This document shows, piece after piece, positions 8,932-18,128 of a DNA stretch of 64,000 nucleotides. A program made the translations under genes and the position numbers. The DNA is from Compostimonas suwonensis (GTDB taxonomy: Bacteria > Actinomycetota > Actinomycetes > Actinomycetales > Microbacteriaceae). The notes beneath the pieces were generated by a model, which saw nothing but the letters and a program-made list of their open reading frames with translations, made no database searches and was not told the origin of the DNA. The stretch lies in NCBI RefSeq assembly GCF_002797855.1, contig NZ_PGFB01000006.1:94997-158996 (forward strand). Direction: 5' to 3'. How positions within the stretch are numbered: the stretch's first letter is position 1; every line of letters begins with the position of its first letter.

Positions 8932-9831
8932 CTAGCGGGCCGGCACCTCGCCGGGCTCGGAGCCCTTCACGATGGGAACGCGCACGGCGCTGCCCCACTC
9001 GGTCCACGAGCCGTCGTAGTTGCGCACGCCCTCGAAGCCGAGCAGGTGGGTGAGCACGAACCAGGTGTGGCTCGACCGCTCGCCGATGCGGCACAGCACC
9101 ACGACGTCGTCGCCGTCGGCGAGGCCGGCGCCGTCGCGGTAGATCGCGTTGAGCTCGTCGAGGCCGCGGAAGGTGCCGTCCTCGGCCGCGGCCTTCGCCC
9201 ACGGCACGTTCTGCGAGCTCGGGATGTGCCCGGCGCGCAGGGTGCCCTCTTCGGGATAGGCGGGCGCGGTCGTGCGCTCGCCGCTGTACTCCTCGGGGGA
9301 GCGCACGTCGATGAGCGGCTTGCCCAGGTGGGCGAGCACGTCGTCTTTGAAGGCGCGGATGGCGGTGTCGTCGCGCTCGACGACCGGGTACTCCACGGCG
9401 GCCGGGGTCGAGGCCTCCGTCGTGATCGCGCGGCCGTCGGCGATCCACTTGTCGCGCCCGCCGTCGAGCAGCCGCACGTCGTCGTGGCCGAAGAGGGTGA
9501 AGACCCAGAGCGCGTAAGCCGCCCACCAGTTGTTCTTGTCGCCGTAGATCACCACGGTCGTGTCGCGGGCGATGCCCTTCGAGCCGAGCAGGGCGGCGAA
9601 GCGCGCGCCGTCGATGTAGTCGCGCTCGACGGGGTCGTTGAGGTCGGTGTGCCAGTCGATCTTGACGGCGCCGGGAATGTGCCCGGTCTCGTAGAGCAGC
9701 ACGTCTTCGTCGGACTCGACGACGACCAGTCCCGGTTCGCCGAGGTGTTTCTCGAGCCACTCCGCGGTGACCAGCCGCTCGGGGTGAGCGTATTCGGCGA
9801 ACTTGGCGGCTGAGTCGTTGTCGACGGCCAT
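8932..9831 (-). CDS. sseA: Thiosulfate/3-mercaptopyruvate sulfurtransferase (two rhodanese domains)
   Basis: 299 residues with an inactive N-terminal and an active C-terminal rhodanese domain. The catalytic loop is [11 protein letters not shown], with the cysteine that carries the persulfide; the N-terminal domain ends with CH2-motif-like [17 protein letters not shown]. It moves sulfane sulfur to cyanide or cellular acceptors and belongs to the CysA/SseA-type actinobacterial group. A strong GAGGAGG ribosome-binding site precedes ATG 9831. Confidence 0.9.
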   Translation of the reverse strand: MAVDNDSAAKFAEYAHPERLVTAEWLEKHLGEPGLVVVESDEDVLLYETGHIPGAVKIDWHTDLNDPVERDYIDGARFAALLGSKGIARDTTVVIYGDKNNWWAAYALWVFTLFGHDDVRLLDGGRDKWIADGRAITTEASTPAAVEYPVVERDDTAIRAFKDDVLAHLGKPLIDVRSPEEYSGERTTAPAYPEEGTLRAGHIPSSQNVPWAKAAAEDGTFRGLDELNAIYRDGAGLADGDDVVVLCRIGERSSHTWFVLTHLLGFEGVRNYDGSWTEWGSAVRVPIVKGSEPGEVPAR

Positions 9832-9977
9832 GGATACCTCCTCGTGCGCCCTCTCGGGCGTGAAACATGGGACCTGCGGCGGATTAGGCTTGTATCCTCA
9901 TCCACCCTCGAATCTACGCGGCATGCGCACGCGCACGCACGCGATTCGTAAGACAGAGACACACAAGGCAGCCAGGA

Positions 9978-11015
9978 ATGACGTCAGAGCAGTCCGGAAC
10001 GATCCTCAGCCTCTCGAGCGTGACGCCGACCATCACCGGTGCGGAGATCGCGGCCGAGCTGCAGCCGCCCCGGCAGTTCGAGACCGCGAGCTTCGAGTCG
10101 TACCGCCCGGATGCCGCGTACCCCACGCAGGCCGGAGCCGTCGAGTCCCTGCGGGCCTTCGCGGGCGCCTGGGGTGTCGCAGGCGCGGCCCGGCAGCCCT
10201 TCTTCTCGCGCAGGAAGAAGGCCGTGGCGAAGCCGGGCGTCTACCTCGACGGCGGGTTCGGCGTCGGCAAGACCCACCTCCTCGCCGCCCTGTGGCACGT
10301 CGCACCCGGCCGCAAGTACTTCGGCACCTTCATCGAGTACACGGCGCTCGTCGGCGCGCTCGGCTACGCGGCCGCCGTCGAGTCGCTCAAGGGCGCGACC
10401 CTGATCTGCATCGACGAGTTCGAGCTCGACGACCCGGGCGACACCATGATGATGACCCGGTTGCTGTCGGAGCTCGTCGCCTCGGGCACCCGCATCGCCG
10501 CGACATCCAACACCCCTCCGAACTCTCTCGGCGAGGGGCGGTTCGCGGCGGCCGACTTCCTGCGCGAGATCCAGGCGCTCTCCGCCCACTTCGAGACGAT
10601 CCGCATCGACGGGGTCGACTACCGGCAGCGGGATTCGAGCGGGCACGCCCTCTCGACGGATGCCGCGGGGCTCGACTCCGAGGTGGCCCGGCTGGTCGCG
10701 GCCGGCCGAGCCGTCACGGTCGACGCCTTCGGCAGCCTGATCGCGCACCTCGCGAGCGTGCACCCTTCGCGCTACATCAAGATGATCCGCGGTGTCGACG
10801 CGATCGCCCTCTCGGACGTCTACGAGCTGACGAGCCAGACCGATGCCCTGCGCTTCGTCGCGTTCATCGACCGTGTCTACGACGCGCAGATCCCGGTTCT
10901 CGCCTCGGGCCTCCCGCTCGACGAGGTCTTCGCCGCCGACATGCTCGGCGGGGGTTACCGCAAGAAGTACCTCAGGGCGCGGTCGCGTCTCATCGCCCTC
11001 ACCGCCGAGCAGTAG
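9978..11015 (+). CDS. zapE: ZapE/AFG1-like ATPase
   Basis: 345-residue P-loop ATPase. Walker A is GGFGVGKTHLL near residue 93, Walker B is LICIDEFELDD, and sensor residues follow in AATSNTPP. The family includes E. coli ZapE, which acts at the divisome under stress, and mitochondrial AFG1. The length and motif order match ZapE. Actinobacterial copies are poorly studied, so a division role is an inference from homology. Confidence 0.88.
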   Translation: MTSEQSGTILSLSSVTPTITGAEIAAELQPPRQFETASFESYRPDAAYPTQAGAVESLRAFAGAWGVAGAARQPFFSRRKKAVAKPGVYLDGGFGVGKTHLLAALWHVAPGRKYFGTFIEYTALVGALGYAAAVESLKGATLICIDEFELDDPGDTMMMTRLLSELVASGTRIAATSNTPPNSLGEGRFAAADFLREIQALSAHFETIRIDGVDYRQRDSSGHALSTDAAGLDSEVARLVAAGRAVTVDAFGSLIAHLASVHPSRYIKMIRGVDAIALSDVYELTSQTDALRFVAFIDRVYDAQIPVLASGLPLDEVFAADMLGGGYRKKYLRARSRLIALTAEQ

Positions 11016-11118
11016 CGCATCGGACCTCGCGGGGCCAGGGTCTCCACGGCTTCTTCGACGTGTTGCGAAGCAAACCCGAAGCCGTGCGAAACACGGTATT
11101 TACACTGGCGCTCTCTGC

Positions 11119-11156
11119 GTAACAGAACCGAAACACAGAACTTGAACTCCCGAAAC
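11119..11156 (+). promoter_or_regulatory. Candidate GlnR operator upstream of amt
   Basis: The sequence reads GTAAC-n6-GAAAC-n6-CTTGA-n6-GAAAC. Three of four sub-sites match the actinobacterial GlnR consensus (GTNAC and GAAAC alternating every 11 bp), and the spacing is exact across the whole 38 bases. It lies 107 bases before the amt start. GlnR is the known nitrogen regulator of amt in Streptomyces and Mycobacterium, so nitrogen-limitation control is a specific prediction. Confidence 0.7.
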
Positions 11157-11262
11157 CTCGCGCCACGAAACTGTTGGCGTACCCGGAGTTAGGCCCCGAC
11201 CAGTGGTGGTCTTCGCACAGCGGTGCAATTCTGTGCTCGGTTCGAGAGAGGTAATTATCAAT

Positions 11263-12510
11263 ATGGACCCGACAATCGAAGACGTCGCCGGCAACGTGGA
11301 CAGCCTCTGGCTCCTTGTGGCGGCGGCCCTCGTCCTCCTGATGACCCCCGGTGTGGCCTTCTTCTACGGCGGCATGGTCAAGGCCAAGAGCGTCGTCAGC
11401 ATGATGATGATGAGCTTCGGCGCCATGGCCCTCGTGGGTGTGCTCTGGGTGCTCTACGGCTACAGCATGGCCTTCGGAGACCCGGTCATCCCGGGCCTGC
11501 TCGGCGACCCGTTCCAGTACTTCGGCCTCACGCCCTTCCTGGGCATCACCGACGGCGGCGCGATGGACCCGGATCTGGGCGGACTCGCGTTCGCGGGCTT
11601 CCAGGCGACCTTCGCGATCATCACGGTGGCGCTCATCTCCGGTGCGATCGCCGACCGCGCCAAGTTCGGCGCCTGGCTCGTCTTCGCCGGCGTCTGGGTC
11701 ACGGTCGTCTACTTCCCCGTCGCGTTCTGGGTCTTCAACCTGGCCGAGGGCTGGGCTCCCGTCTGGGGCGTCAACGACTTCGCCGGTGGCACCGCGGTGC
11801 ACATCAACGCGGGTGCCGCGGGTCTCGCCCTCGCACTCGTGCTCGGCAAGCGCGTCGGATTCCAGAAGGGCATCCAGAAGCCGCACAACGTGCCGCTCAC
11901 GCTCCTCGGCGCCTCGCTCCTGTGGTTCGGCTGGTTCGGCTTCAACGCCGGCTCCGAGGCCGCGGTCGACGGTGTCGCGGCAGTCGCCTGGATCAACACG
12001 CTCGCCGCTCCGGCCGCGGCCATCCTCGGCTGGCTCATCGTCGAGAAGCTTCGCGACGGCAAGCCCACCTCGATCGGTGCGGCCTCGGGTGCGGTCACGG
12101 GCCTCGTCGCGATCACCCCGGCCTGTAACATCCTGACCCCGGGCTGGGCGATCGTGCTCGGCGTGCTCGCCGGTGTCATCTGCGCCCTCGCGGTCGACCT
12201 GAAGTTCAAGCTCGGCTTCGACGACTCGCTCGACGTCGTGGGCATCCACCTCGTCGGCGGCCTCATCGGTACCCTCTACATCGGCATCTTCGGCGCCGGC
12301 ATCGGCCTGCTCGACACCGGCTCGTTCGAGCAGCTCGGCAAGCAGGCGGCCGCCGCCTTCGGCGTGATGATCTACTCCTTCGTGCTCGCCTGGGTCATCG
12401 GCTTCATCATCCAGAAGACCATGGGCTTCCGGATCAAGAACGAGGACGAGGTCGCCGGAGTCGACACCGTCGTGCACGGCGAAGAGGGCTACGCGCTCGA
12501 GACCGTCTAG
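11263..12510 (+). CDS. amt: Ammonium transporter (Amt family)
   Basis: 415 residues with about 11 membrane segments. The start is ATG 11263, chosen for its GAGAGAGG ribosome-binding site. Family signatures are clear: TPGVAFFYGGMV in the first segment, DFAGGTAVHINAG, LLWFGWFGFNAGS, and late-helix HLVGGLIGTL with the second conserved pore His. The protein conducts ammonium across the membrane. No PII gene follows, unlike many amt operons; a strong terminator does. A candidate GlnR site precedes it. Confidence 0.95.
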   Translation: MDPTIEDVAGNVDSLWLLVAAALVLLMTPGVAFFYGGMVKAKSVVSMMMMSFGAMALVGVLWVLYGYSMAFGDPVIPGLLGDPFQYFGLTPFLGITDGGAMDPDLGGLAFAGFQATFAIITVALISGAIADRAKFGAWLVFAGVWVTVVYFPVAFWVFNLAEGWAPVWGVNDFAGGTAVHINAGAAGLALALVLGKRVGFQKGIQKPHNVPLTLLGASLLWFGWFGFNAGSEAAVDGVAAVAWINTLAAPAAAILGWLIVEKLRDGKPTSIGAASGAVTGLVAITPACNILTPGWAIVLGVLAGVICALAVDLKFKLGFDDSLDVVGIHLVGGLIGTLYIGIFGAGIGLLDTGSFEQLGKQAAAAFGVMIYSFVLAWVIGFIIQKTMGFRIKNEDEVAGVDTVVHGEEGYALETV

Positions 12511-12560
12511 CGACACCCGGCACGACCACACAGCACGACCAACACAGCGCAGCACAGGTG

Positions 12561-12587
12561 AGGCCCCGCCGATTCGGCGGGGCCTTT
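12561..12587 (+). terminator. Rho-independent terminator of amt
   Basis: Perfect 11-base stem AGGCCCCGCCG (12561-12571) / CGGCGGGGCCT (12575-12585) with a three-base ATT loop and a short T-run. It starts about 50 bases after the amt stop. Confidence 0.9.
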
Positions 12588-12703
12588 CCCGTCGTCGGAG
12601 GTGGTGCGGGCGTGCAGCTGCACGGATCGGGGGTTGCATAGGCTGGGGAGTCGCGGCGCATCCGCCGCATCCGCCGCATCCGCACGCACCGATCGAGGAG
12701 TGC

Positions 12704-13768
12704 ATGGCCCCCTCTCCGCTCCGCCGCCTGAGCCCCGCCCTCCTCGCGGCGGCGCTGGCACTCCTCATCGGCACGGCGGGGTGCGCGTCCGCTCCGCCGA
12801 CGGTCCCGAGCGAGACTCCGGCCGTCGTGCCCTCCGCGACGCCGACCGAGGCCCCCGTGCCTCCGCCTCCCTCGAGCGCTTTCCCCGGCCTGGGCTGCGA
12901 ACTGCTCGCGAGTCCGGCGGTGGTCGCGGGTCTGCTCGGCGACGAGGCGTCCCTGCGCCCGGCGGAGGGCGCGGACGTCGCGATCGCGCAGGAGGGCGGC
13001 CTCGCCTGCACCTGGAGCGTCTCCGGGCCGCTTCACGCCACCGATCTGCTCCTCGAGGCGGCGGAGAGCCCGGCTCTGCAGCTCCGGGTGCTCCCGCACG
13101 GCTCCGAGTTCTGGGACGCGTTCAACAGCGGGACGGGCCACCTCGACTGGCCCGACGACATCGGGGACACGTACGGAGCCGAGTGCGCCTCCGAGGCGGG
13201 GCGATGCTCGCTGAGCGTGCTCGACGGAGAGATGTTCGTCGAGGTCGCGACGGTCGGGCTCGAGGCAGGCGACGGCGAGCTGGAGCGCCTGCGCGGCTTC
13301 GCCGCCTCCGTGCTCGACGTCGCACATGCCCATCTCGTGCCGGGCGAGGAGCCGTCGCGCCCGATAGCGCCGCCCATGGCGCAGCGCTGCTGGAACGCGC
13401 TGTCCTCCGAGGGGACGAGCGATCCGCTGACGCGCCCGTACGGGCTGAGCGGCAACACGGCGGCGCTCACCGCCTGGGAGCTGACCCGCGCGACGGTGTG
13501 CACGCGGGGGGAGCTCGTGTTCGCGATCGTTCCCGGCGCGGCCTGGGTGTTCGGGCCGGAGGCGTCCGTCCGCCCGGCCGGTGCCGGCATCCCGGCCGCG
13601 GGAGGGCGCCCGGAGTCGTTCGCGAGCACACCCGACGAGCTCGGCAGGCAGCTGCTGGAGTTCCGCGTCGGCGACGACTGGGTGGGCATCTGGTCGCGGA
13701 CGAGCACCTCGGCGGCCGTGAGGGACGAGCTGGCCGCGACGCTCGTGCGGGCGGCCTCGGAGTCGTGA
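12704..13768 (+). CDS. Secreted lipoprotein of unknown function
   Basis: 354 residues. A basic start and hydrophobic stretch lead to a lipobox, IGTAGC, so the Cys near residue 27 would be lipidated. A Pro/Thr/Ser-rich linker follows, then a globular domain with several cysteines (LGCELL, LACTW, AECAS, RCSL, RCWNAL, TVCTRG), likely disulfide-bonded outside the cell. I do not recognise the domain. A GAGGAG site precedes ATG 12704, and the leader contains three GCATCCGCC repeats (12658-12684). Its stop overlaps a GTG start of the next gene. Confidence 0.75.
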   Translation: MAPSPLRRLSPALLAAALALLIGTAGCASAPPTVPSETPAVVPSATPTEAPVPPPPSSAFPGLGCELLASPAVVAGLLGDEASLRPAEGADVAIAQEGGLACTWSVSGPLHATDLLLEAAESPALQLRVLPHGSEFWDAFNSGTGHLDWPDDIGDTYGAECASEAGRCSLSVLDGEMFVEVATVGLEAGDGELERLRGFAASVLDVAHAHLVPGEEPSRPIAPPMAQRCWNALSSEGTSDPLTRPYGLSGNTAALTAWELTRATVCTRGELVFAIVPGAAWVFGPEASVRPAGAGIPAAGGRPESFASTPDELGRQLLEFRVGDDWVGIWSRTSTSAAVRDELAATLVRAASES

Positions 13769-14349
13769 CGGCATCCGCTATCGTGCCTTCTGTGTCTCTG
13801 ACGTCTCGGATCGCCCGCTCTGTCGCCTCGCTGTTCCGCTCCCCGCGTCGCGGAGGCGCGACGACGGCGCCGCCCCGCCCTTCGGCCGGCACACGTTCGC
13901 CGGGCCCGCTCGTCGCCGGGAGCTCGCCCGGGCAGTCGGGCCCCTCGGCGACGATCGAGGTCGATCCGGCGAGGATCGGGAGGGTGCGGATGAGCTACGC
14001 ACCCGTGACCGACGGCGATCCGGACCCCGGCGAGATCGTCTGGACCTGGGTGCCCTACGAGGAGCGCGACGGCCGGGGCAAGGACCGGCCCGTGCTCGTC
14101 GTCGCCACGGAGCGCGCGGGCACCCTGCTCGCGGTCGCCCTCACGAGCAAGCCGCACTCGGGCGACGGCGACTTCGTGCCCATCGGAGCGGGAGGCTGGG
14201 ACTCCCAGGGACGGCCCAGCTGGGTCAACCTCGACCGGGTCTTCCGGGTGCACCCGGCCGGCATGCGCCGCGAGGCGGCGCTGCTCGCGCGCAAGCCCTA
14301 CGAGGGCGTGGAGGTGCGGCTGCGGGCGCGCTACGGCTGGTCGGTCTGA
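13765..14349 (+). CDS. PemK/MazF-like protein with an N-terminal extension
   Basis: About 194 residues. The C-terminal 110 residues match the PemK/MazF fold: GEIVWTWVPYEE, KDRPVLVVA, LLAVALTSK and SWVNLDRVFRV. Classical members are sequence-specific endoribonuclease toxins. Here no antitoxin gene is adjacent, and an Arg/Ser/Pro-rich extension of about 65 residues precedes the domain. The start could be GTG 13765, which overlaps the upstream stop (GTGA), or GTG 13792. The protein may be a solitary housekeeping relative rather than a true toxin. Confidence 0.7.
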   Translation: MTASAIVPSVSLTSRIARSVASLFRSPRRGGATTAPPRPSAGTRSPGPLVAGSSPGQSGPSATIEVDPARIGRVRMSYAPVTDGDPDPGEIVWTWVPYEERDGRGKDRPVLVVATERAGTLLAVALTSKPHSGDGDFVPIGAGGWDSQGRPSWVNLDRVFRVHPAGMRREAALLARKPYEGVEVRLRARYGWSV

Positions 14350-14513
14350 GCAGATTCAGCGCTTGACGGTCGCCTGCGCGGTTTCACGGAGCCTGGCGGC
14401 GTGATCGACGAGTGTCCGGGTATGGGCTTCGCGAACCGCGGCAGTCCCGTATTGGTATCCATTGGTATCCGGACTTACACGCGTGTAGACGGATTCCCAG
14501 TTGAGATCAAAGG
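14350..14513. other. Convergent gap with direct repeat and possible gene remnant
   Basis: No intact gene. A 10-base direct repeat ATTGGTATCC lies at 14451-14470, next to the palindrome ACACGCGTGT (about 14477-14486). On the minus strand an open frame of about 53 codons follows the leuD-like stop and ends near 14356 with GC-rich third positions, but it has no good start codon. This may be the tail of a decayed gene. The stretch is less GC-rich than its neighbours. Confidence 0.4.
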
Positions 14514-15119
14514 TCAGGGCACCACCGGCTTGAGGGTGGGGCGACGGGACTCGAATGCGGCGATCTCGGCCTCGTTCTGCAGCGTCACGGCGACCTCGTC
14601 GAGTCCGTTGAGAAGGCGGTAGCGTGTGTGGTCCGGGATGTCGAAGCTCACGACGGGCGCCTCGTCGCACTCGCCGACACGGATCGACCTGCTCTCCAGA
14701 TCCACGCGGAACCGGATGCCGGGCTCCGCCTCCGCCGCGCTCATCAGGAGCTCGACGTCGTCGTCGGCGACGAGCGCCGCGACGAGCCCCGCCTTGCCCG
14801 AGTTCGAGCGGAAGATGTCCCCGAACTTCGACGAGATGACGACCCGGAAACCGTAGTTCTGCAGGGCCCACACCGCCTGCTCCCGTGAGGAGCCGATGCC
14901 GAAGTCCGATCCGGCGACGAGCACGGAGCCCGCCCGGTACGGCTCCTGGTTGAGCACGAACGACGGATCCTCGCGCCAGGACGCGAAGAGCGCGTCCTCG
15001 TAGCCGTCGCGGGTGATCCGCTTGAGGAACTTCGCGGAGATCACCTGGTCGGTGTCGACGTTCGAGCGGCGCAGCGGCACGGCGATCCCCGTGTGCGAGA
15101 CGAAGGGTTCCACGGTCAT
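14514..15119 (-). CDS. leuD: LeuD-like small subunit of an isopropylmalate-isomerase-type dehydratase
   Basis: 201 residues, full length for LeuD. It has [27 protein letters not shown] and [21 protein letters not shown]. The family usually reads DQIIPA and FGTGSSREHA, so two active-site-proximal positions differ (Pro to Ser, His to Gln). It would pair with the LeuC-like subunit to form the [4Fe-4S] hydro-lyase; the genes overlap ATGA. As the last gene of a LacI-controlled sugar-acid operon it may be a catabolic paralogue rather than the leucine enzyme. Confidence 0.85.
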   Translation of the reverse strand: MTVEPFVSHTGIAVPLRRSNVDTDQVISAKFLKRITRDGYEDALFASWREDPSFVLNQEPYRAGSVLVAGSDFGIGSSREQAVWALQNYGFRVVISSKFGDIFRSNSGKAGLVAALVADDDVELLMSAAEAEPGIRFRVDLESRSIRVGECDEAPVVSFDIPDHTRYRLLNGLDEVAVTLQNEAEIAAFESRRPTLKPVVP

Positions 15120-16543
15120 CGCCCCCGTCCTGCGCCGACGAGCGCGTCCTCGAGGTCGGCGGGCTCGGCGAGACGGCCGAGCACGCCGGTCGCCGCCGCG
15201 ACCTGCGGAGAGACGAGGTGGGTGCGCGCGCCCTTGCCCTGACGGCCCTCGAAATTGCGATTCGACGTGGAGGCGCAACGCTGGCCGGGGGAGAGCGAGT
15301 CGGCGTTCATTCCGAGGCACATCGAGCACCCGGCCCCGCGCCACTCCGCGCCCGCATCCAGGAAGACCCGGTCGAGACCCTCGGCCTCGGCCTGGATCCG
15401 CACCTGGACGGAGCCCGGGACCACGAGCATCCTCGTCGTCGGGGCGATCCGCCGCCCGCGCAGCACCTCGGCCGCGGCGCGGAGGTCGTCGATCCGCGCG
15501 TTGGTGCACGAGCCGATGAACACGACGTCGATCCCGATCGACTTCATGGGCGTGCCCGGAGCGAGGTCCATGTAACCGAGCGCTCGCTCGGCCGCGCCCC
15601 GCTGCTCCTCGATGAGGTCGTCGGGGAACGGCACGCTGCCGTCGAGCGGCACGCCCTGGCCGGGATTCGTGCCCCAGGTCACGAACGGCCGCACGCGCGA
15701 GGCGTCGAGCACGACGGTCTTGTCGAAGACCGCGTCGTCGTCGCTCGCGAAGCCCATCCAGTAGTCGACGGCGCGCTCCCACTCCTCGCCGTCGGGTACC
15801 GCCGCGCGTCCGCGGAGATAGTCGAGCGTCGTCTGATCCGGCGCCATGAGGCCGGCCTTCGCGCCCCACTCGATCGACATGTTGCAGATCGTCATCCTCT
15901 GCTCCATCGTCATGGCCCGGACGGCCTCGCCGCGGTACTCCACGATGTAGCCCTGCCCGCCGCCGACCGTCTCCTGGCTGATGAGGGCGAGGATGACGTC
16001 TTTCGCGGTGACGCCGGGCGAGAGGGCCCCCGAGATCTCGACGGCCATGAGCTTCGGCCGCAGCTGAGGGATCGTCTGCGTGGCGAGCACGTGCTCGACC
16101 TCCGAGGTGCCGATGCCGAAGGCGAGCGCGCCGAAGGCGCCGTGCGTCGCGGTGTGGGAGTCGCCGCAGACGATGAGCGTTCCCGGCTGGGTGATGCCGA
16201 GCTCCGGGCCGATCACGTGGACGATGCCCTGGTGCTCGCTGCCGAGCGAGAAGAGCTCGATGCCGAACTCCGCGCAGTTGTCGCGCAGCGCCGCGACCTG
16301 GTCACGGGCGAGCGGGTCGTCTCCGATGCGGTCGAGGTTCACCGTGGGGATCACGTGGTCCTCTGTCGCGAGGGTGAGATCCGGGCGCCGCACGCCGTGT
16401 TCCGACATCCGCAGCCCGTCGAACGCCTGGGCGCTGCTCGCCTCGTGCACCAGGTGCAGGTCGGCGTAGAGCAGGTCGGGCTCGTCGTCCCCCTGGCGGA
16501 CGACGTGCTCGTTCCAGATCTTCTCCACCATCGTCGTGCCCAT
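15116..16543 (-). CDS. leuC: LeuC-like large subunit, aconitase-type hydro-lyase
   Basis: 475 residues. The three cluster-binding cysteines are in FIGSCTNAR and GCSMCLGMN, and the signature [27 protein letters not shown] is intact. It catalyses stereospecific dehydration/rehydration of a 2-substituted malate-like acid with the LeuD-like subunit. Sequence similarity to leucine-pathway LeuC is high, so a true isopropylmalate isomerase cannot be excluded. Context (aldehyde dehydrogenase upstream, KDG enzymes, LacI and importer) argues for another substrate. The start ATG 16543 has a GGAG site and follows the previous stop by 17 bases. Confidence 0.85.
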   Translation of the reverse strand: MGTTMVEKIWNEHVVRQGDDEPDLLYADLHLVHEASSAQAFDGLRMSEHGVRRPDLTLATEDHVIPTVNLDRIGDDPLARDQVAALRDNCAEFGIELFSLGSEHQGIVHVIGPELGITQPGTLIVCGDSHTATHGAFGALAFGIGTSEVEHVLATQTIPQLRPKLMAVEISGALSPGVTAKDVILALISQETVGGGQGYIVEYRGEAVRAMTMEQRMTICNMSIEWGAKAGLMAPDQTTLDYLRGRAAVPDGEEWERAVDYWMGFASDDDAVFDKTVVLDASRVRPFVTWGTNPGQGVPLDGSVPFPDDLIEEQRGAAERALGYMDLAPGTPMKSIGIDVVFIGSCTNARIDDLRAAAEVLRGRRIAPTTRMLVVPGSVQVRIQAEAEGLDRVFLDAGAEWRGAGCSMCLGMNADSLSPGQRCASTSNRNFEGRQGKGARTHLVSPQVAAATGVLGRLAEPADLEDALVGAGRGR

Positions 16544-16560
16544 GATCGCGCTCCGTCCGC

Positions 16561-18042
16561 TCAGAGTCTCACGTTGACGGCCTTGAGCTGCGCGTAGCTC
16601 AGCAGCTCCTCGACCGATTCCTCGCGCCCGACGCCCGAGTCCTTGAACCCGCCGAACGGCACGCCGATGAAGTGCGTCGAGGCGTCGTTGATCCAGACGT
16701 GCCCCGACTCGATGCGGTGCACCATCCGCTGCGCCTTCCAGAAGTCGCTGCTGCACACTGAGCCCGTGAGCCCGTAGCGCAGGGAGTTCACCTGGTCGAT
16801 CATCTCCTCCTCGTCGTGCCAGCGGATGGCGGCCAGGACCGGCCCGAAGACCTCCTCGGTCGCCAGTCGCGATGTCGGTGAGACGTGATCGAAGATCGTG
16901 GGGCGCACGAAGTAGCCGGACTCGTCGTCCACCGCGGTGCCGCCGGCGACGAGGGTCGCGCCCTCCGACGTCGCGATCTCGATGTACCCGAGGGCCTTGT
17001 CGAACTGCGCCCTCGTCGCCATCGAGCCCATGGCCGTCTCCGGGTCGAAGGGGGAGCCGATCCGCAGCTCGGCGACTTTCGCAGCGACCTTCGCGACGAG
17101 CTCGTCCGCGATGTCGTCGTGCGCGAAGAGCCGCGTCGTCGAGCCGCAGGACTGGCTCTGCCAGCCGGAGAAGTTCATGCCGCGCACGACGATGTCGGCC
17201 GCGACGTCGAGATCCATGTCGGGGTAGACGATGACGGCGTTCTTGCCGCCGAGCTCGAGCGAGATGTTCTTGACCGCGACCTCCGCGGCATCGCGCTGGA
17301 TCGACATTCCCGTCGCCGGGCTGCCGATGAAGCCGATGCGCCGGATGTCGGGATGCCGCACGATCGCACGCGACGTCTCGATGCCCTTGCTCACGACAAC
17401 GCTGAAGAGGCCTTTCGGCAGGAGGTCCTTGATGAGCTCGCCGACCCAGAGAGCCGTGAGCGGCGAGGCGTCGGAGGGCTTGAAGATGAGAGCGTTGCCG
17501 GCCACGAGCGGGGCGGCGATCTTCATCGTCGCGTACAGGGTCGGGTGGTTGAAGGCGACGATGCGTGCGGTCACCCCGTACGGCTCGTAGCGGGTGTAGT
17601 TGAAATGCGTGGAGCCGGCCGGGATGACCTCGCCGCCGAGGCTCATCGCGTGGTCGGCCATGTACTCGAGGGAGCCGATGCCCATGTCGGCGTCGCCGAG
17701 CATCGACGAGACCGTGTTGCCGACGTCGATCGCGTCGAGCACGGCCAGCTCCTCCCTGTGCTCGCGGAGCACCCGCCCGATGTCGCGCACGATGGCGCCG
17801 CGCTCGCGCACGGGAACCTCGCGCCAGACGCGGTAGGCGTCCTTCGCGGCGGCGACCGCGTCGTCCACATCGCTCGTCTGCGCGTCCGGCACGCTGCAGA
17901 ACGTCGAGCGGGTCAGGGGCGACTCGTTCTCGTACGTCGCGCCTCCCGCCGCGTCACGCAGCTCGCCTCCGATGAGCAGTTTCCAGTCGTGGGTCCTCGC
18001 CCATTCGAGGTCGCCGGCCTGTGCCGCTTCGATCACGTTCAT
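16561..18042 (-). CDS. NAD(P)-dependent aldehyde dehydrogenase
   Basis: 493 residues of the ALDH superfamily. Catalytic Cys is in [11 protein letters not shown], the general-base Glu in LELGGKN, and EEVFGPVLA and [12 protein letters not shown] mark the C-terminal half. The usual WNFP before the active site is replaced by AFNHP, as in betaine-aldehyde-like and semialdehyde members. In this operon it could oxidise the aldehyde released by the adjacent aldolase. An 86-base gap rich in GTGT repeats separates it from the aldolase gene, the longest gap in the operon. Confidence 0.88.
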   Translation of the reverse strand: MNVIEAAQAGDLEWARTHDWKLLIGGELRDAAGGATYENESPLTRSTFCSVPDAQTSDVDDAVAAAKDAYRVWREVPVRERGAIVRDIGRVLREHREELAVLDAIDVGNTVSSMLGDADMGIGSLEYMADHAMSLGGEVIPAGSTHFNYTRYEPYGVTARIVAFNHPTLYATMKIAAPLVAGNALIFKPSDASPLTALWVGELIKDLLPKGLFSVVVSKGIETSRAIVRHPDIRRIGFIGSPATGMSIQRDAAEVAVKNISLELGGKNAVIVYPDMDLDVAADIVVRGMNFSGWQSQSCGSTTRLFAHDDIADELVAKVAAKVAELRIGSPFDPETAMGSMATRAQFDKALGYIEIATSEGATLVAGGTAVDDESGYFVRPTIFDHVSPTSRLATEEVFGPVLAAIRWHDEEEMIDQVNSLRYGLTGSVCSSDFWKAQRMVHRIESGHVWINDASTHFIGVPFGGFKDSGVGREESVEELLSYAQLKAVNVRL

Positions 18043-18128
18043 CTCTTCGCCTTCCGATTGCGTTCGTGCGGCTCCGCTGCCGCAGTGTCGTGTGTCTTTG
18101 TGTGTGTCCGGGTGTCCGGGTGTGCCGG

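Noticed and set aside
14514..16543. Leucine biosynthesis leuCD assignment as certain
   Set aside because: Sequence fits, but operon context, LacI control and changed LeuD positions leave the substrate open; gene symbols are given as family names only.
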